Below are positions 1-11,660 of a DNA stretch of 64,000 bases, one piece after another (positions within the stretch are counted from its first letter, which is position 1; every line of letters begins with the position of its first letter). The stretch covers positions 9,884,001-9,948,000 of the forward strand of contig CM069435.1 of the NCBI GenBank assembly GCA_035610365.1, in the 5' to 3' direction. The translations under genes were made by a program, and so were the position numbers. Below the pieces are notes generated by a model that did no database searches, was not told where the DNA came from, and worked only from the letters and a program-made list of their open reading frames with translations. Source of the stretch: Aquatica leii (lineage: Eukaryota; Arthropoda; Insecta; Coleoptera; Lampyridae).

Positions 1-505
1 GAGGTTATGGTTTTTTCTTTGTCGTATAAATACAAAAAGGTGATTACCATTACTTAATTTTGTATGTATTTCTTAAATCATACGAAAAGGCTTTTAAATA
101 TTACTCTCAAATAAACGTTTTATAAAACCAAAATTTTCTTTATATTTTATGTGCGAATTAAAAAAAAACACTTTTTTTCTAATTTTGAATAACAATTTAT
201 TAACATATTTTTAATAAACATAGGACATACTATATCGTCAAATTTTTAGGTAATAAATGTTTTGAATAAAAATGCCGAAATTATATTTGCAAAATTATTT
301 AAAAAGTATTTGTTACGTCTAAATTTTAACTATTAATGTAATTTATTGAAATGTGTGTTCTAATAGTGATATTATTTTTGTATGTAGGATGTATAAACCT
401 GGCTTATCAAATCCGGAGTAATGTTTGGTTATAAAAATATTCAGCGTTTGTTACTATAATTTATAAAAAAAATTTCTTATATAATAATTAATAAGTAACA
501 ACGAT
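1..505. other. AT-rich sequence without a recognisable gene
   Basis: AT-rich sequence with no open frame, repeat family or splice-bounded exon that I can support. It may be part of the intron of the SLC5-family gene whose first exon lies at 6250-6437 on the minus strand, because no later exon of that gene is visible before this edge. Confidence 0.5.
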
Positions 506-849
506 ACTTGTGGTGGACCCTGGGCAACTGCTACGCAGGCCGACGAGTACGGGACTTCAGGAGCTGACAGCTTGTCAGTACGGGTAGTGGCACTCCCGGA
601 GTTTATTCCTAGCTGAGTTATGATCATTTTTCAACTTGTCTGATAGATCAAACTCCTTCTCTTTAAGCCTACACACGTCCTCTCTTGGAAAACTCTTCAC
701 TCTTGTTTTTATCGTTCCCAGAGCTATTAGGGTAGCCGAGGGCTTGGGAGCTTTCTTTCTTCCTACGCTATTTTCTTCATAGACAAATTATGGCCAACGG
801 ATAGCAAACCTGGCAGGAGGTATAAAATGCGCGGACGAATGGTATTGAT
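506..849 (+). other. GC-richer leader upstream of a LINE ORF1-like frame
   Basis: This stretch is clearly less AT-rich than its surroundings and leads directly into the open frame at 850. Composition and position resemble the 5' leader of a non-LTR retrotransposon, but no family could be assigned and no target-site duplication was found. Confidence 0.3.
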
Positions 850-1275
850 ATGCAGCACAATCTAACAGACAAGCAGTTTAGTGCACAGGGAAGGGAAATC
901 CCAGTGCCGGCAGGTGGAGTAGAGGGGTTCCATCGGTCGTCATTCAGCAACCTCGTTCTGCCGGAGGTGGCGAGCCAGGCCTCTGCACATCATACAGCGA
1001 CTGGAGCAACATTAAAGAGAAACAGCCTAGGGGCAATCAAGATAAGGCATTACTCATGGAATGGCTTTGAAAAAAAAAGAAAAGCGGAAAATAACGAGTC
1101 CTCAGCTAGAGAAGAGGTGTACAAAAGAAAACTCAATCCTACTGCAATGGAGTTGATGGAGACATTAAAGGAGATCGAAAAACATACAAAAGGTTTCGAA
1201 ATGTTATGCGAAAGCAACAATAATACTAAAAGAGAAATTAAGGAAGTAATGGTAAAACTTAGAAGACAAGCATAA
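850..1275 (+). CDS. LINE ORF1-like open frame, truncated
   Basis: A 141-residue open frame with an unstructured N-terminal half (Gly, Ser and Pro rich) and a charged, probably helical C-terminal third around residues 90-135, rich in Lys and Glu. That is the usual look of the first ORF of an insect LINE, but I see no zinc knuckle and cannot name the family. The last 30-40 bases overlap sequence that, read on the other strand, is the cysteine-rich C-terminus of a piggyBac transposase. The frame therefore probably stops because the piggyBac remnant interrupts it, and the natural protein was longer. The codons are more GC-rich than the flanks. Confidence 0.35.
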   Translation: MQHNLTDKQFSAQGREIPVPAGGVEGFHRSSFSNLVLPEVASQASAHHTATGATLKRNSLGAIKIRHYSWNGFEKKRKAENNESSAREEVYKRKLNPTAMELMETLKEIEKHTKGFEMLCESNNNTKREIKEVMVKLRRQA

Positions 1276-2911
1276 CCAAGTTTTACAAAACTTGCAGAAA
1301 TACCTGGTCTTCGTCGTTTGGAATATTTACAATACCCCCTTTTGTTTGAGGGTAGATATTGCTGCTCTTTAGGGGTGGGAATTCCTGGAAAACGGCATGC
1401 CAGTTCACGCATTTTTCGGGGCAAATACAAACTAGTGGCTTTTGTCTGGAGGTTTTCTTGTAGCAAGTCGATCCCTAGGTTTTTCAGAAAAAGTCTGCGA
1501 CATTTGTTAAACTCACCATTGGAGTTGTTCGCCCTATACTATGAAAGCATTTATTGCCGCAAGATTGAGTAGGCCAAACAGTATTACCATAGGCCAACGT
1601 CGGGTATTGCGAGCAACATTATAAGACGTAACCATTCGATCGACCACATCAATGTTATTATTTCTGGTTTAACCTCAACCCCAGTGCTTTAATCGATTTT
1701 ATCGTCCATATGCATGGAAGAACTAGTGGAACTAATACTTTCTTATATTTTTTTGGCACGTAGGAAACGGCTGTCGTGTGTGGACTAAATGTAAATACAG
1801 ACCATTTTGGCAGCCTACCCCTAATGTTAGTAAGTTCAGTTAGTAGCGCTCTGGGATTAGACTGAATTATCGCAACAACTGTCAAGCGGTGTTCCTGCAA
1901 TAAGCGTCTAACAATTTCATAACCAATAAACCATCGGTTCATGGTTACGTTTCTCCTAGATCCAGTCGAATAGGCACACATTCTTTCAGTGACGGCAGTT
2001 GTAGAGTTTTCTTGTATGGAAGGATCATCCTGTTGGACACCAGCATAAATTTTCAAGTGGGAAGTATAAAATGTCCTAGCATCCGCCAGGAAAAATAGTT
2101 TTAGTCCATATTTGCTGGGCATGTTGGGAATATACATTTCAAAGCTGCATCTTCCACGGAAAGCTAGAAGCATTTCGTCTAAAGTGGCATAATTTCCTAA
2201 AGAGTAATTTCTTTTGCAGGGATTATTAAATTCCTCAAACATATTTGTTACTGCTGCTAATTTGTCCAAACTTTGTCTTTCGTCTCGAGTAGTGGTGTCG
2301 TCGAAATGTAAGCATTTCACTAAAAAATGCAATCTTCTTTGAGCCACAGCAACAGGAAATATTTTAGCTCCTAAGCCATCTTTATTATAAAATTCTGATA
2401 ATTTTTTTCGTCCCCCATGCCGCGAACCAGCTAAATGTAACAATCCAAAGTGTGTCCTGATTTCTTCAGAATCTGTTGCTTTCGTGTCATATTTATCTTT
2501 ATATTTTGCAGAAATCTTCTGAATATATAAGTTGGTATTTTCAACAGTAATGTCTACTATATTGCTAAAAAAGTATGTTCAGCACCTAATGTGAGACCGT
2601 CCATTTCTTGCGTCTCTTATCACCCCTGGCAAATGCGATGTAATATTTCTTTGACGTGTTCGGACATTGAGTGGTGTAGCTTCTTCTCTCCACCTAGTAG
2701 CATCTTGTCTATAATAATATAGACGTCTGTCTTCATTAGAAGTACTTTCTTCATTGCTTTCTTCAGAATTTTCATTGTCTGATAGATCTTCATCAGTACC
2801 TGATTTGTGATCACTGTGAATTACAAAATTTTTATCGGCTAAAGACTCATTATCACTTTCAGAAAATTCAAATTCATTATCGGTCGGTACACTATCATAC
2901 AGGACTGTCAA
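1230..2911 (-). pseudogene. piggyBac-family transposase, inactivated
   Basis: Read on the minus strand, the acidic N-terminus (2911 to about 2640, many Asp/Glu/Ser) is followed by the DDE domain of a piggyBac transposase. Conserved pieces are LLHLAG near 2443, ATLDEMLLAFRGRC near 2200 with the first catalytic Asp, VSYVPKK near 1770, and NTRRWPM near 1600. The frame runs from 2911 to 1658 with one in-frame TGA at 2579-2581. It then shifts frame at least three times before the C-terminal cysteine cluster (YFCKFCKTWLC) near 1260. The segment that should carry the second catalytic Asp reads MNRWFIGYE, where active relatives have an Asp-Asn-Trp/Phe, so the catalytic residue appears lost. Clean TTAA-flanked ends were not found. 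This is a dead copy. Confidence 0.85.
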
Positions 2912-3400
2912 CCTTTCTATTTTTCTTTCATAGGGATCTATGTATGTATTTCAAAACACTACAAGATTCTGTAAATATTACAGAATGCATTATTGCGAGT
3001 TTTACTTACCGCGTCTAGCGATGAACAATTTTTCCACATATATTTTATGCAAGTTTACCTGTAAGAACGCGAAAATAATAACTAATCTTTAAACACAAAG
3101 AATCGCTTGAAATGCACAGTAAATACCGATGTTGCACTAACAAGCACTGAACGAGAACTATTTTATTAGTAAAGTTGCCCCAATCACCTTTTTAGGGCGT
3201 TTGTTTATACTCCATTTGAGCTGTAGACATAAACAAGACTTATTTACACAAACGTTGTCAGGACAAAATTTGACCTACGACCAAAAATTTTTTGAAAAAT
3301 GTATCATGTCAATAAGAGTTTTTACAAGTTTGATAAGACTTTACAAGAATCAATTTATTATTTTAAGAGTTACACATTTTTTTTTACTACTGCTTGGATT
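2912..3400. other. piggyBac flank, no gene seen
   Basis: Sequence upstream of the piggyBac remnant, probably including its terminal region. Short open frames here have no recognisable product. No terminal inverted repeat could be matched to the opposite end. Confidence 0.35.
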
Positions 3401-3739
3401 CACCCGTTGAACGGAGAGTTAATGAGTATGTTCAGGTTGCGATATTCACCTTCTAAGTTATTTGGAGTTTGGTTTCTCGGGCAGTATCATTTTGCTTTAT
3501 GCGTCTCTAGTCCAAGTCAGGTCTGTTTGATTTTAGAGAACTTTGAATTCCTCTTTTTCTTCGACTATCGGATTGGGTTTTCTTTAGATTTCGGTTTCTG
3601 AGTTGGGCAAGATTTCAATGTTTTTCTTTAGTGTTGACAAACTTCATTGCAAGTTCCACTCTAAGTCATCCTTACAACTTTTTTTCTTCTTTTAAGGTAG
3701 GGACAATCCCTGTTTTTCTTCACGCATTGGGCTATAGAG

Positions 3740-4085
3740 TTTCTTCGACGGATGTTGAAACCCAACTATCCGCTCATTTTTTTGTGGTCTCCCCGTATTT
3801 CGTATTTCTGCTGGTCTCCGATCTCTAACGATTTTAATGAATCTGTCCTCTCCTGCTCTGGAGACATGGTCATTTTATTCTCTTTTTCGCTTCCGTACGA
3901 ATCTAACAATGTCTGGTACTCCACACTCTTCTCTTACTTCGGACTTTCTTATTTTGTTCAGTCGTGTCCTCCTCGTTATCATTCTCAAAGTATTCATTTC
4001 TGAGGTTCTCATCAATTGTTTAGTTTTGCTGCTGTCAGCGAGTGTTTCTGCTGCATAAGTTATAATTGCTTTCCGTTCGGAGGTA
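3740..4085 (-). pseudogene. LINE reverse transcriptase, C-terminal tail
   Basis: On the minus strand a frame contains AIITYAAET followed by MNTLRMITRRTRLNKIRKSE and then, after an in-frame TAA, DHVSRAGEDRFIKIVRDRRP. This is the conserved stretch after the RT thumb in RTE/CR1-like insect LINEs, where an 'LTYAAETW' strand, an 'EMRTLR..' helix and a 'W..HV.R...R' motif occur in that order. Only this tail survives; fingers, palm and endonuclease are missing. It differs in sequence from the RTE-like LINE at 36.4-39.9 kb, so it is a separate family. Confidence 0.7.
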
Positions 4086-4142
4086 TTTATTTCTCCATGT
4101 CACGTATCTTAGATATCCAGATACGCGTGCCCCTTTTATGAC

Positions 4143-4867
4143 TTGACTTCTGACTTCACCAAATTGGTTTCTCTCGGCTGTTATCTTAGAAATTTTAGAA
4201 AAGCGGCAAGTAAACCTAACATTACAGAGCGTCATGCTGCAGCTCAGTTGCGCTTTTGTCGTCAATATATAAATTTGGATTGGAGTACTGTTATCTTTAC
4301 AGATGAAAAAGTAGTTTCTAGTACTGATCAATGTCCAACTACAGTGTGGAGACCACAAAACACTCGTTACAATATAGAACATGTTTGCCCAATAGGCAAA
4401 GTGGTAGAGTGACACCTGGAGTGTGGGGATGAATATCTCAAGCGGGTCCAGGAGAGTTAGTGCAAGTGACACCACCTCAAGTTAGTTCAGAGCAATACCT
4501 GAATATTTTAGATAATATCTTGATACTTTCTGTGAGAAGAATATTTCTACAAGATGAGCTGGAAATTATTCAAGTAATCCAGAATAATTCTCCTATTCAT
4601 ATAGCACGAATTGTTAGGGACTGGATTGAAGATCAAAACGAAGTTGAAATAATTGAATGGTAAGCGAAATCACCAGATTTGAACCCAATTGAAAATATGT
4701 GGGGTGCAGTGATCAGAAACTGGGATAGTGATATTAAATTTAGAACACCTGAAAATATTATCCAACATTCACAATTAGTTTGGGAACGTTTTCAGGAATC
4801 ACAGAACTCTATGCAGTCTAGATTAGAAGCATGCATACAAAATGGTGATTATTACACAAAGTATTAA
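4143..4867 (+). pseudogene. Tc1/mariner-type transposase, inactivated
   Basis: The catalytic half of a Tc1/mariner DDE transposase is spread over frames at 4143-4412, 4460-4663 and 4679-4867. Recognisable blocks are RHAAAQLRFCRQYINLDW, the first catalytic Asp in VIFTDEK, then QNNSPIH, and the third catalytic region SPDLNPIENMWG followed by the family's C-terminal helix. In the second block the catalytic Asp (QDNSP.H in active relatives) is Asn. A frameshift near 4412-4440 and an in-frame TAA at 4661-4663 also break the protein. The N-terminal helix-turn-helix half is not visible upstream, so the copy is 5'-truncated as well. Confidence 0.85.
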
Positions 4868-6249
4868 TTATTTCTATACAACTTTTGTATTGTTATTGTT
4901 TTTATATATGTTTTTTTTTATTTATTTATGTTATTAAAATAAACTACAGCATGAACTGTAATTATAAACGTATGCTTATTTAATAAAATTTTATTAACGC
5001 AAAAGTGAGTAATACCTAAATAATTATTATTAAAATAAAAATAATATTAATGAATACGAAAATGTAATTATGATACTCATTAATAAGTGAAGTATTTAAC
5101 CGCTTAAACAAAAAAAAAAAAATGTGACTATGTGAATAAAAATTTAAATAAATTCAATTATATTGGCACAAATATTTATTCTTACACCGGAAAATTCTGT
5201 TTGATAGTATCATTTATATTTAAACGAAATTAAAGTATAAAAGTTTCACTTTATTTATAAATAATTTTGCACATACAGCGAAATATTAATAGTACCAATG
5301 TAAAATTGCTTTTATAAAATTTCAAATAAAATTCAAAATTTTACTATCAATAAGTATGTATCTAAAATTATCGAAAGAAATGTGTTTTTTTTATTCGCAT
5401 AAAAATATAAATACGGTCATAAAATTAATACTATTTTCTCATGGTTTGAGAAATACATGTAAAATTTAGTAATGGTAATCCCTTTTTTATTTACAAGACA
5501 AAAGAACATGACCTCAAGGTATACTTACAAGTATAAATACTGGTAACACTATTAGAATGTGAATGAAAATGCGGTAATGTTAATTTTAGCGACATTTTCA
5601 ATGACTATGGCTGTACAAGTTAATAAACAAAAAACGTAATATTTAAGTTTTTACAATTACAACAGACTGCCGTATAAAAAGGAAAAGTTTTATCTTAAGT
5701 TGGTCCACACGATACAGTCTTTCATCAACTCTATAGAATTTTGTGCAACAAAGCAGTACAGACAAATGTCGGTGTTATTTTTTAAAATCGTAAACGAATA
5801 TTTTAACTTATCTCGTGAGTTCAATCAGAATTTTCGTACAAAAATAAAATTTTTGATGTAGTACTGATTAATTAATTTTAATAGAAATAAATCCTATTTT
5901 GAACGTCAAATTTTTGGAGTTTACAACAAATTCTAGACTCTCCTTCAATCAACTCGAAAATTTGTATTGCAAAAAAACTATAAATTTTCGGAAATCCAAG
6001 TCTAAACTAATAAAAAGTTTGCGCAAACATTTTGTAGAAATGTCTGCGTGAAAAATTTTACTCAGACTTCAAAATCTATACAGATATCCATACGACAAAA
6101 AGTCTTTATAGTGTGGACCCACCATTAGACTTCACTCTTGTAATACCTGCGTAATAATTTTGTAATTATTAATCACCAAACTAATTATGAGTAAAGAAAA
6201 TCACCTTATACATTTAAAAAAATAACCATTTAAATTGTAAAATACTCAC
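4868..6249. other. AT-rich sequence, probably intron of the SLC5-like gene
   Basis: About 1.4 kb of AT-rich sequence lacking convincing exons on either strand. Because a splice donor at 6249-6244 (minus strand) opens an intron leftwards, this is most simply the start of intron 1 of the SLC5-family gene, which has also collected the elements at 0.5-4.9 kb. No acceptor-bounded second exon was recognised. Confidence 0.5.
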
Positions 6250-6437
6250 GATGCAATTAGCGACAAAGCAATTGGCAAAACTCGCATAGATTTTCCCGCT
6301 AACAGGTATTCACTAGTGGTGTGCGCTTTATTGCCCCATAATCCAAAATAAATGCCAACTAAAAAACTGAATAATAACGTAAAAGAAAACAAAACATAAT
6401 CAATCGACGATAAATAATGTTCCGAAACGTCGTCCAT
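6250..6437 (-). CDS. SLC5-family sodium/solute symporter, first coding exon
   Basis: The exon encodes about 62 residues: MDDVSEHYLSSIDYVLF, a hydrophobic first membrane segment, GIYFGLWGNKAHTTSEYLLAGKSM, then the start of a second membrane segment ending LIAS. The 'IDY' start, the 'GIYFG' end of TM1 and the 'TTSEYLLAGKSM' loop are hallmarks of the SLC5A5/A6/A8/A12-like subfamily (iodide, multivitamin and monocarboxylate transporters), which use the Na+ gradient at the plasma membrane to import small anions. The start at 6437 is the first ATG giving this alignment; the frame is open further upstream but unlike the family. The exon ends in phase 2 at a consensus donor (GTGAGT, plus-strand 6249-6244). 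No following exon is visible in the next 6.2 kb, so intron 1 is long. Which substrate is carried cannot be told from one exon. Confidence 0.85.
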
Positions 6438-7511
6438 AGTTGCGAGTAGACTAATTTCTACTCGACTCTCTCCATGAAAGGTAACTAATAGATAAATCAA
6501 TTAAAATTGTTTATTAAGTTTAATAAGTACTTTATCGATCGATAAAACAAAATCAAATTAATTTAAGTTTATAATCTATTTGTTTTTGTTACAATTGACC
6601 TCGTCATAAGTTTATTTATTTAGCAAAAAATATATCTAACAATACATACTAGTTAAATTCTTACGAACCTTCAAGCAACTTACACAATATGTAACTTCTG
6701 AAATGAAATATTTTATATTACTTTTTATACTTAGCTTTCAGCAAAGTGTCGTAAGTAATTTAATAAAAAAGTGTGTTTTATTAAGACTATACCATTAGAA
6801 AAATTTCTTTTATTTTTAAAAATAAAACTTTGAAACAAAACGGAAACAAATTATAAATGTTTCTGTGAGATTTCTGAAAAACATGTTTCTTAGCCAGTTT
6901 TTTAATATCGTGTTGATCTATTTGCATGCATTTAATGATTTTTTTGATATAAACAACTTTATTATATACATAAGTAAATGATTATTTTTACAAATAATCA
7001 ACGGTTTCAATTAGTTAATAACTTGTATTTAGCAGTAACAGATAATAACTTCTTGTTTATAATAAGTCAATTAATGATTTCAGTTAATATTATTGTAAAA
7101 TAATTTACAAAATTGGAAAAAAAATTATTGATAAAATAGTGTTGTGTACTTTCTGAATACAAGTGCAAGCATAGTGCTAGTACGACATTGCTTAGAATCG
7201 TTGAATGTATGAAAAAATAGTAGACGTAAAGTAAAAGAAAAAAGAAGAGTTACTGGCCGTAACTAATACTTTAAAAACTAATTTCTTCTATTCAGCTTTT
7301 AAAACAACAAAGTTGAAATGTTTTGTTTTGTTTTAAATTTTCACGAGTTACACTTTTGTTATTACAATTTTTCATTCTGTAGAATTCACATGTTGTAGAT
7401 TTTTTACAAGCTGAGCTTTTGTAGTAGAAAATTGTAATAATAAAGTTAAAATAATTATTGAAGAGAAGAAACAACTTTACTTCAAGCGGTTAAACACAAA
7501 AGACCAACACC
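6438..7511. other. Upstream region of the SLC5-like gene
   Basis: AT-rich sequence between the SLC5-like start codon and the first hAT terminus. It should include the 5' UTR and promoter of that gene, possibly with a non-coding first exon, but I could not fix a TATA box or start site. The 60-residue minus-strand frame at 7292-7474 has no recognisable features and is probably chance. Confidence 0.4.
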
Positions 7512-7786
7512 AGTGCCGGATTTAGACCTTGGGGGGCCCGGGCACTTCAAGTTCGGTGGGCCCCTTAAACACAGAAATTGAGATGTATGGCAATTCACGA
7601 AATTTACACATCAACGTCCGTTTATTATATGCAATTTGAAATTACGTATATAAAGCTAAACTAAGCTAAACAGTAAACACAATAAATTTTGTCAAATAAA
7701 ATCTAATCTAGCATTCTTCAATATCTACAATTTACAAAAAATCTTTTTTTCTACACTTGGCATCAGAGAAATCTTTAATAAACTCT

Positions 7787-10700
7787 TCAATTTGCAACAT
7801 CTTTAGAACACTGCTTTCTACATCCAGAAGGCAAAAAAGCACTTAATCGTTCATGGGTCATCGTACTTCTCAAATAATTCTTTATTAACGCCAGTTTGCT
7901 GAACGATCTCTCTCCTGAACAGTTAGTGACTATCATGCTCAAATATATTCTAAGAGCTACATTAACAGCAGGAAAGGTATCAGCAAGTCTTTCATCATGG
8001 AGTAATACTGCCTGTTGAGACGGCGTAAGACACGATCTAAGTTTGGCAAAGGCTGCAAACTGAACTATTTCTTCTATGAACACATAACTGAAATCACGAG
8101 GAAAAGCAGTTGTAAGTTTTTCAGCTTCACTTTGTAACTCTGCATCTGATAGACTGTATAAGTTAATGATTACTTTGAATTTGTCATATACTGATTGGTA
8201 TGCTACTCTATGTTCTTGTAAAGCCACAGACAACTGATATAAAATGATATTGAAAGTTCCACATCTGAATTTTTCTCGAGGAGAGAGGGCAACTTCTGAT
8301 GCTGATGTTATCATCGCATTATAACGTTTGTTTATGTTCCTTGGTCTGCTTGTAGCGGCTTTGTAATCTGTCTTTCTTCAAAAGCTCCTGGCATCTAATT
8401 CCAGCTCTTCGTACCTATTACGAAATAATTCTAGAATCCTTTCCAGAGAATCAATTAACCCAAGCAACATTTTGTAACCGTGGTTACGTTGTAACCAGTT
8501 GCAAATTAGTAACATTAGCACCATGGTAAATAAACCGTTGCAGCAACGTAGCAGCAACTTTCGTAATTTACTGAGGTTTCAAATCTATTACAGAAATAAC
8601 CATTTTACAACTATGGTTATAACTAAGTTTTTCTTATACCCTTATGTAACTACAGTGTCAATTTAGTGGCATTAAAACCTTCATTTCGGTTTCGAGTGTA
8701 ACAGTCTTGAAACTATGGTTACAAGTGTGAATTTCTAAAACTACACTACAGTGTTAATCTATACGTTCAAACAGCAACAGAAGAAGTGCATTTTACGAGA
8801 TTTTTATAAGACACATAGTCCATTATCATTATCCAATCAACAGTACCGAAAGTGTTTCTAATTCAAAACTACGTAAGTACAATTATTGGTATATTATATT
8901 ACTATAATTTTAATCGTGCATTTAAACTACTGTTTCTAATTTAATCAACGTTGAAGAATTAGTTGCCAATTATAAGTAAGCAAATTTTAAATTGATTTTA
9001 TTTTCTTCTAGGATAAAATAGAATTTGATTGCAAGGACATTACAATATTACACACAGTGATCAGAACGTGTAAATTAGATCGCCATTGCGAACACCTATA
9101 ATCTTTAAAAAACCAGTCGAGATTATGATCATTGAACCGATTATAATTGCACAGGTGCATTTGTAGCCTAATACAAATATTTAACTAAGAATTACGTAGA
9201 CGCATTAAACTATAAATGTGAGGGATATCTTAATCCGCCATGGTGTTTTAACACAAAGACATTTTTCTCTTAACAAAATTTATGCATTTACTATTTACAA
9301 AATTTATAAATAATAGACATAATCCGCTTTTCTTGAACATTTGCAGTAAAAACCTGTTTACTGGTACCTACCTGCATCAGATGTAAAAATTCTTTTAGGT
9401 ATTATATCTTTTTTGTTTGAATTTAGTTCTATAAGAAACTATAAAAATTTAAATAATGTACATTTATTATAACTTTTTATATATCTGTATCTTTTTATTA
9501 ATATATTTTTATCTCTACTTTTGTTTTAATCTTTATGATGCAGTTAGTAACTAAAATCTTGGATAAGTAGCTTAACAAAGCGGTTATAAAGTAGTTTCAA
9601 ATAATAGTAATAAGCATGTTTTCAAAACAGTTACATAGCAGTTGCTGTAAACGGTAGCTACAATGTTACAAATCAATTACAAAACCGTGATGATAAACCA
9701 TTACAGAAACGATTCAGAATAGGCAAACATGATTTGTAAAAAACCGTTATAGCAACGCTGCAAAACAGTTACAAAGTAGTAATTGCAACGGTTTCAGACA
9801 CGTTGTAAAACGGTTATAATATTACTGCAGTTGCCTTGCAACTGACCAAATCCGGTATTGACAACGTGTCAGGAAAGACTCAGCAACTATTCTGTAACTA
9901 AATACCTTACTGAAACCATAGTTGCAAGAGAGTTTTACAACCGTTTTGTAACTGATTTTTGCTACTTGGGAAGTCTACCACTTTCTTTAGATTAATTTCA
10001 ACTTCCTAAAAAGCTTTATTTGTGCTGTTAAAGCGCACCAGAATTAAATTCCAAATTTTGGCCATTAGAGCAATTTCGAGGTTGTCCATTTTATCTGCTA
10101 ATGTCCGGGCTTTATGTCTTGCTTCAGATGTTTGCTCCAAGTCACTTTCAATATCTCTGAGGGCATTTTGAATTTGGTTGTATCCTTCTACAAGGGCTTC
10201 AGTAGCATCAACTCTTGCTGACCAACGAGTGTCAGACAATGACTTCACAGTTAGAATTCTTTTATTCCCTTCTAAAGATTTCGTTAAAATTGCCCATCTG
10301 TGTGTTGACGCTGAAAAAAAAGTGTATAACCTTTGTATGAAGCCAAAATAACTGACAGCTTCAACACAGCAAGAGACAGCAGCCTGTCGAACAAGATTCA
10401 ATGAGTGAGCTGCACAGGGAATGAAAACTGCTATTGGGTTTTTATCCTTGAGTCTAGCTTGCATTCCTGTGTAACGTCCAGACATATTTTTGGCATTGTC
10501 GTATGACTGTCCTTTGTAGTTCTTTTTTCTTTTTCTTTTTCTAGAAATTCCAGAAGAGATGTAGCTAGTACTTCAGCTTTGTGAGAGCCCGTCTGCAGGA
10601 AAGTTAAAAACTTTTCTACGGGCTTCCCAGAAACAACATATCGCACAATGACTGTTAACTGGTCGACATGAGCCAGGTCTGGTGTTGAATCAACGGAAAC

Positions 10701-11610
10701 TGAAAAGTACTTTAAGTTCTTTGACAATATAATTCTTAACTTGCTTTGCCATCAGCGAAATAAATTCTTCATAGATGGTTGGTGATAAGTATGACTGCTT
10801 ACCACTTCCAGGATTGCCAAATTCTTTAAGGTGACCCATCAGAAACGGATCAAATTGTGCAATAAGTTTCATAATACCTAAAAAATTTCCATTATGTTTA
10901 GATCTTATGATCTCTTGACTACCCTTAAATGCCACGCTTTCAGCACAGAATCTCGGTGGCCTTGGCTTCGTTCGTGAGTCTTCATTTTTTCCTCTGCTTT
11001 TTTGCAGTCATTAAAGCCGTCCTCTCTGGAAAATCTGTCAGATCTGCTGGACATCAACGTACAATAAAAGCAGTAAACTGTGCTGTTTGATGAGCTGTAA
11101 ATGAGTCACTTTCTCAAATGCTTTTCTCGGTTGTCATGGTTAGTGTAAAACATTGAATTTTTGAAGTAACGATAATGCCCATGCAACTTGTCCTGACTTT
11201 GACCTGATTGATAATGACGTCGAGATTCTGGATAGAAATCAGAGTTACTTCTGTTTTGATGCATCATAGCAAATTTTGACCAAAAAGACACAAGCTTTAC
11301 TCCAATAGAAAACCAAGTAGCTGGATCTGGACTATATGATAATGATTGACTATCCATGTCTGAAGTATCTGAAAAAGGTGATGAACCAACACCTTTAATA
11401 TCTTGATTTGATATGTTACTTTCGTTTTCTGCAGATGCACATGGTAGTGACGGTAGTTCTTCAGAAGGGATATATGGCGCTGGTTGTTCATAATTTCTAT
11501 GCTTTCCAGTTTTGTTGCATAGAAAAATTCTTTAAGGCGTTGTTTTTCTCATTCTTTTCTTTAAAGGCTTTTCTCTTCTAAGCTCCAGATAGTGGAACTT
11601 TCCGTGGCAT
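7787..11610 (-). pseudogene. hAT transposase (TTF/ZMYM1-like), disrupted
   Basis: Reading down the minus strand from an ATG at 11610: a TTF-type zinc-finger region (DPATW near 11300, VYCFYCTLMSS near 11050, KTHERSQGH near 10970), then the DDE/RNase-H core (FSVSVDSTPDLAHVDQLTV near 10700, IPCAAHSLNLV near 10400, SLSDTRWSARVDATEAL near 10210). After the inserted element comes the C-terminal hAT dimerisation domain (VNVALRIYLSMIVTNCSGE near 7930, then RSFSKLALIKNYLRSTM). Relatives are the 'zinc finger MYM-type 1-like' proteins common in insect genomes. There is an early in-frame stop near 11578, several frameshifts, a stop near 10006 and another near 8375, besides the 1.5-kb insertion. The copy is dead. 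Confidence 0.88.
8459..9970. mobile_element. Non-coding element A with CCCAAG termini and TT target duplication
   Basis: The element starts CCCAAGCAAC and, read inwards from the other end, CCCAAGTAGC, giving short terminal inverted repeats. It lies inside the hAT transposase gene: removing it and one copy of a two-base repeat (AA on this strand at 8457-8458 and 9971-9972; TT on the gene strand) restores the reading frame between the codons for VVD and LIDSL. Both ends (about 8463-8760 and 9580-9965) are packed with degenerate copies, in both orientations, of a motif close to GTTACAAAACGGTTGC. The middle is AT-rich with no open frame. It must be mobilised by a protein coded elsewhere. The transposon superfamily is not assigned. 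Confidence 0.8.
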
Positions 11611-11660
11611 TACTGAGCCTGTCTTTTCTGGCTTCTAAATTCTGTACTTTAAACTTTTTA

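Larger units (their letters stand above)
7512..11660 (-). mobile_element. hAT transposon of the ZMYM/TTF-finger type
   Basis: The element begins near 7512 with CAGTGCCGGATTTAGACC, a typical hAT-like terminus beginning CAG, followed by a G-rich segment. It carries a single transposase gene on the minus strand. The matching right-hand terminus was not found, so the upper limit is set by the start of the coding region plus about 50 bases. The gene is split by an independent non-coding element at 8459-9970. Confidence 0.75.

Noticed and set aside
1238-1241. TTAA as the piggyBac insertion site
   Set aside because: The bases next to it do not resemble a piggyBac terminus and no matching end with TTAA was found beyond 2911.
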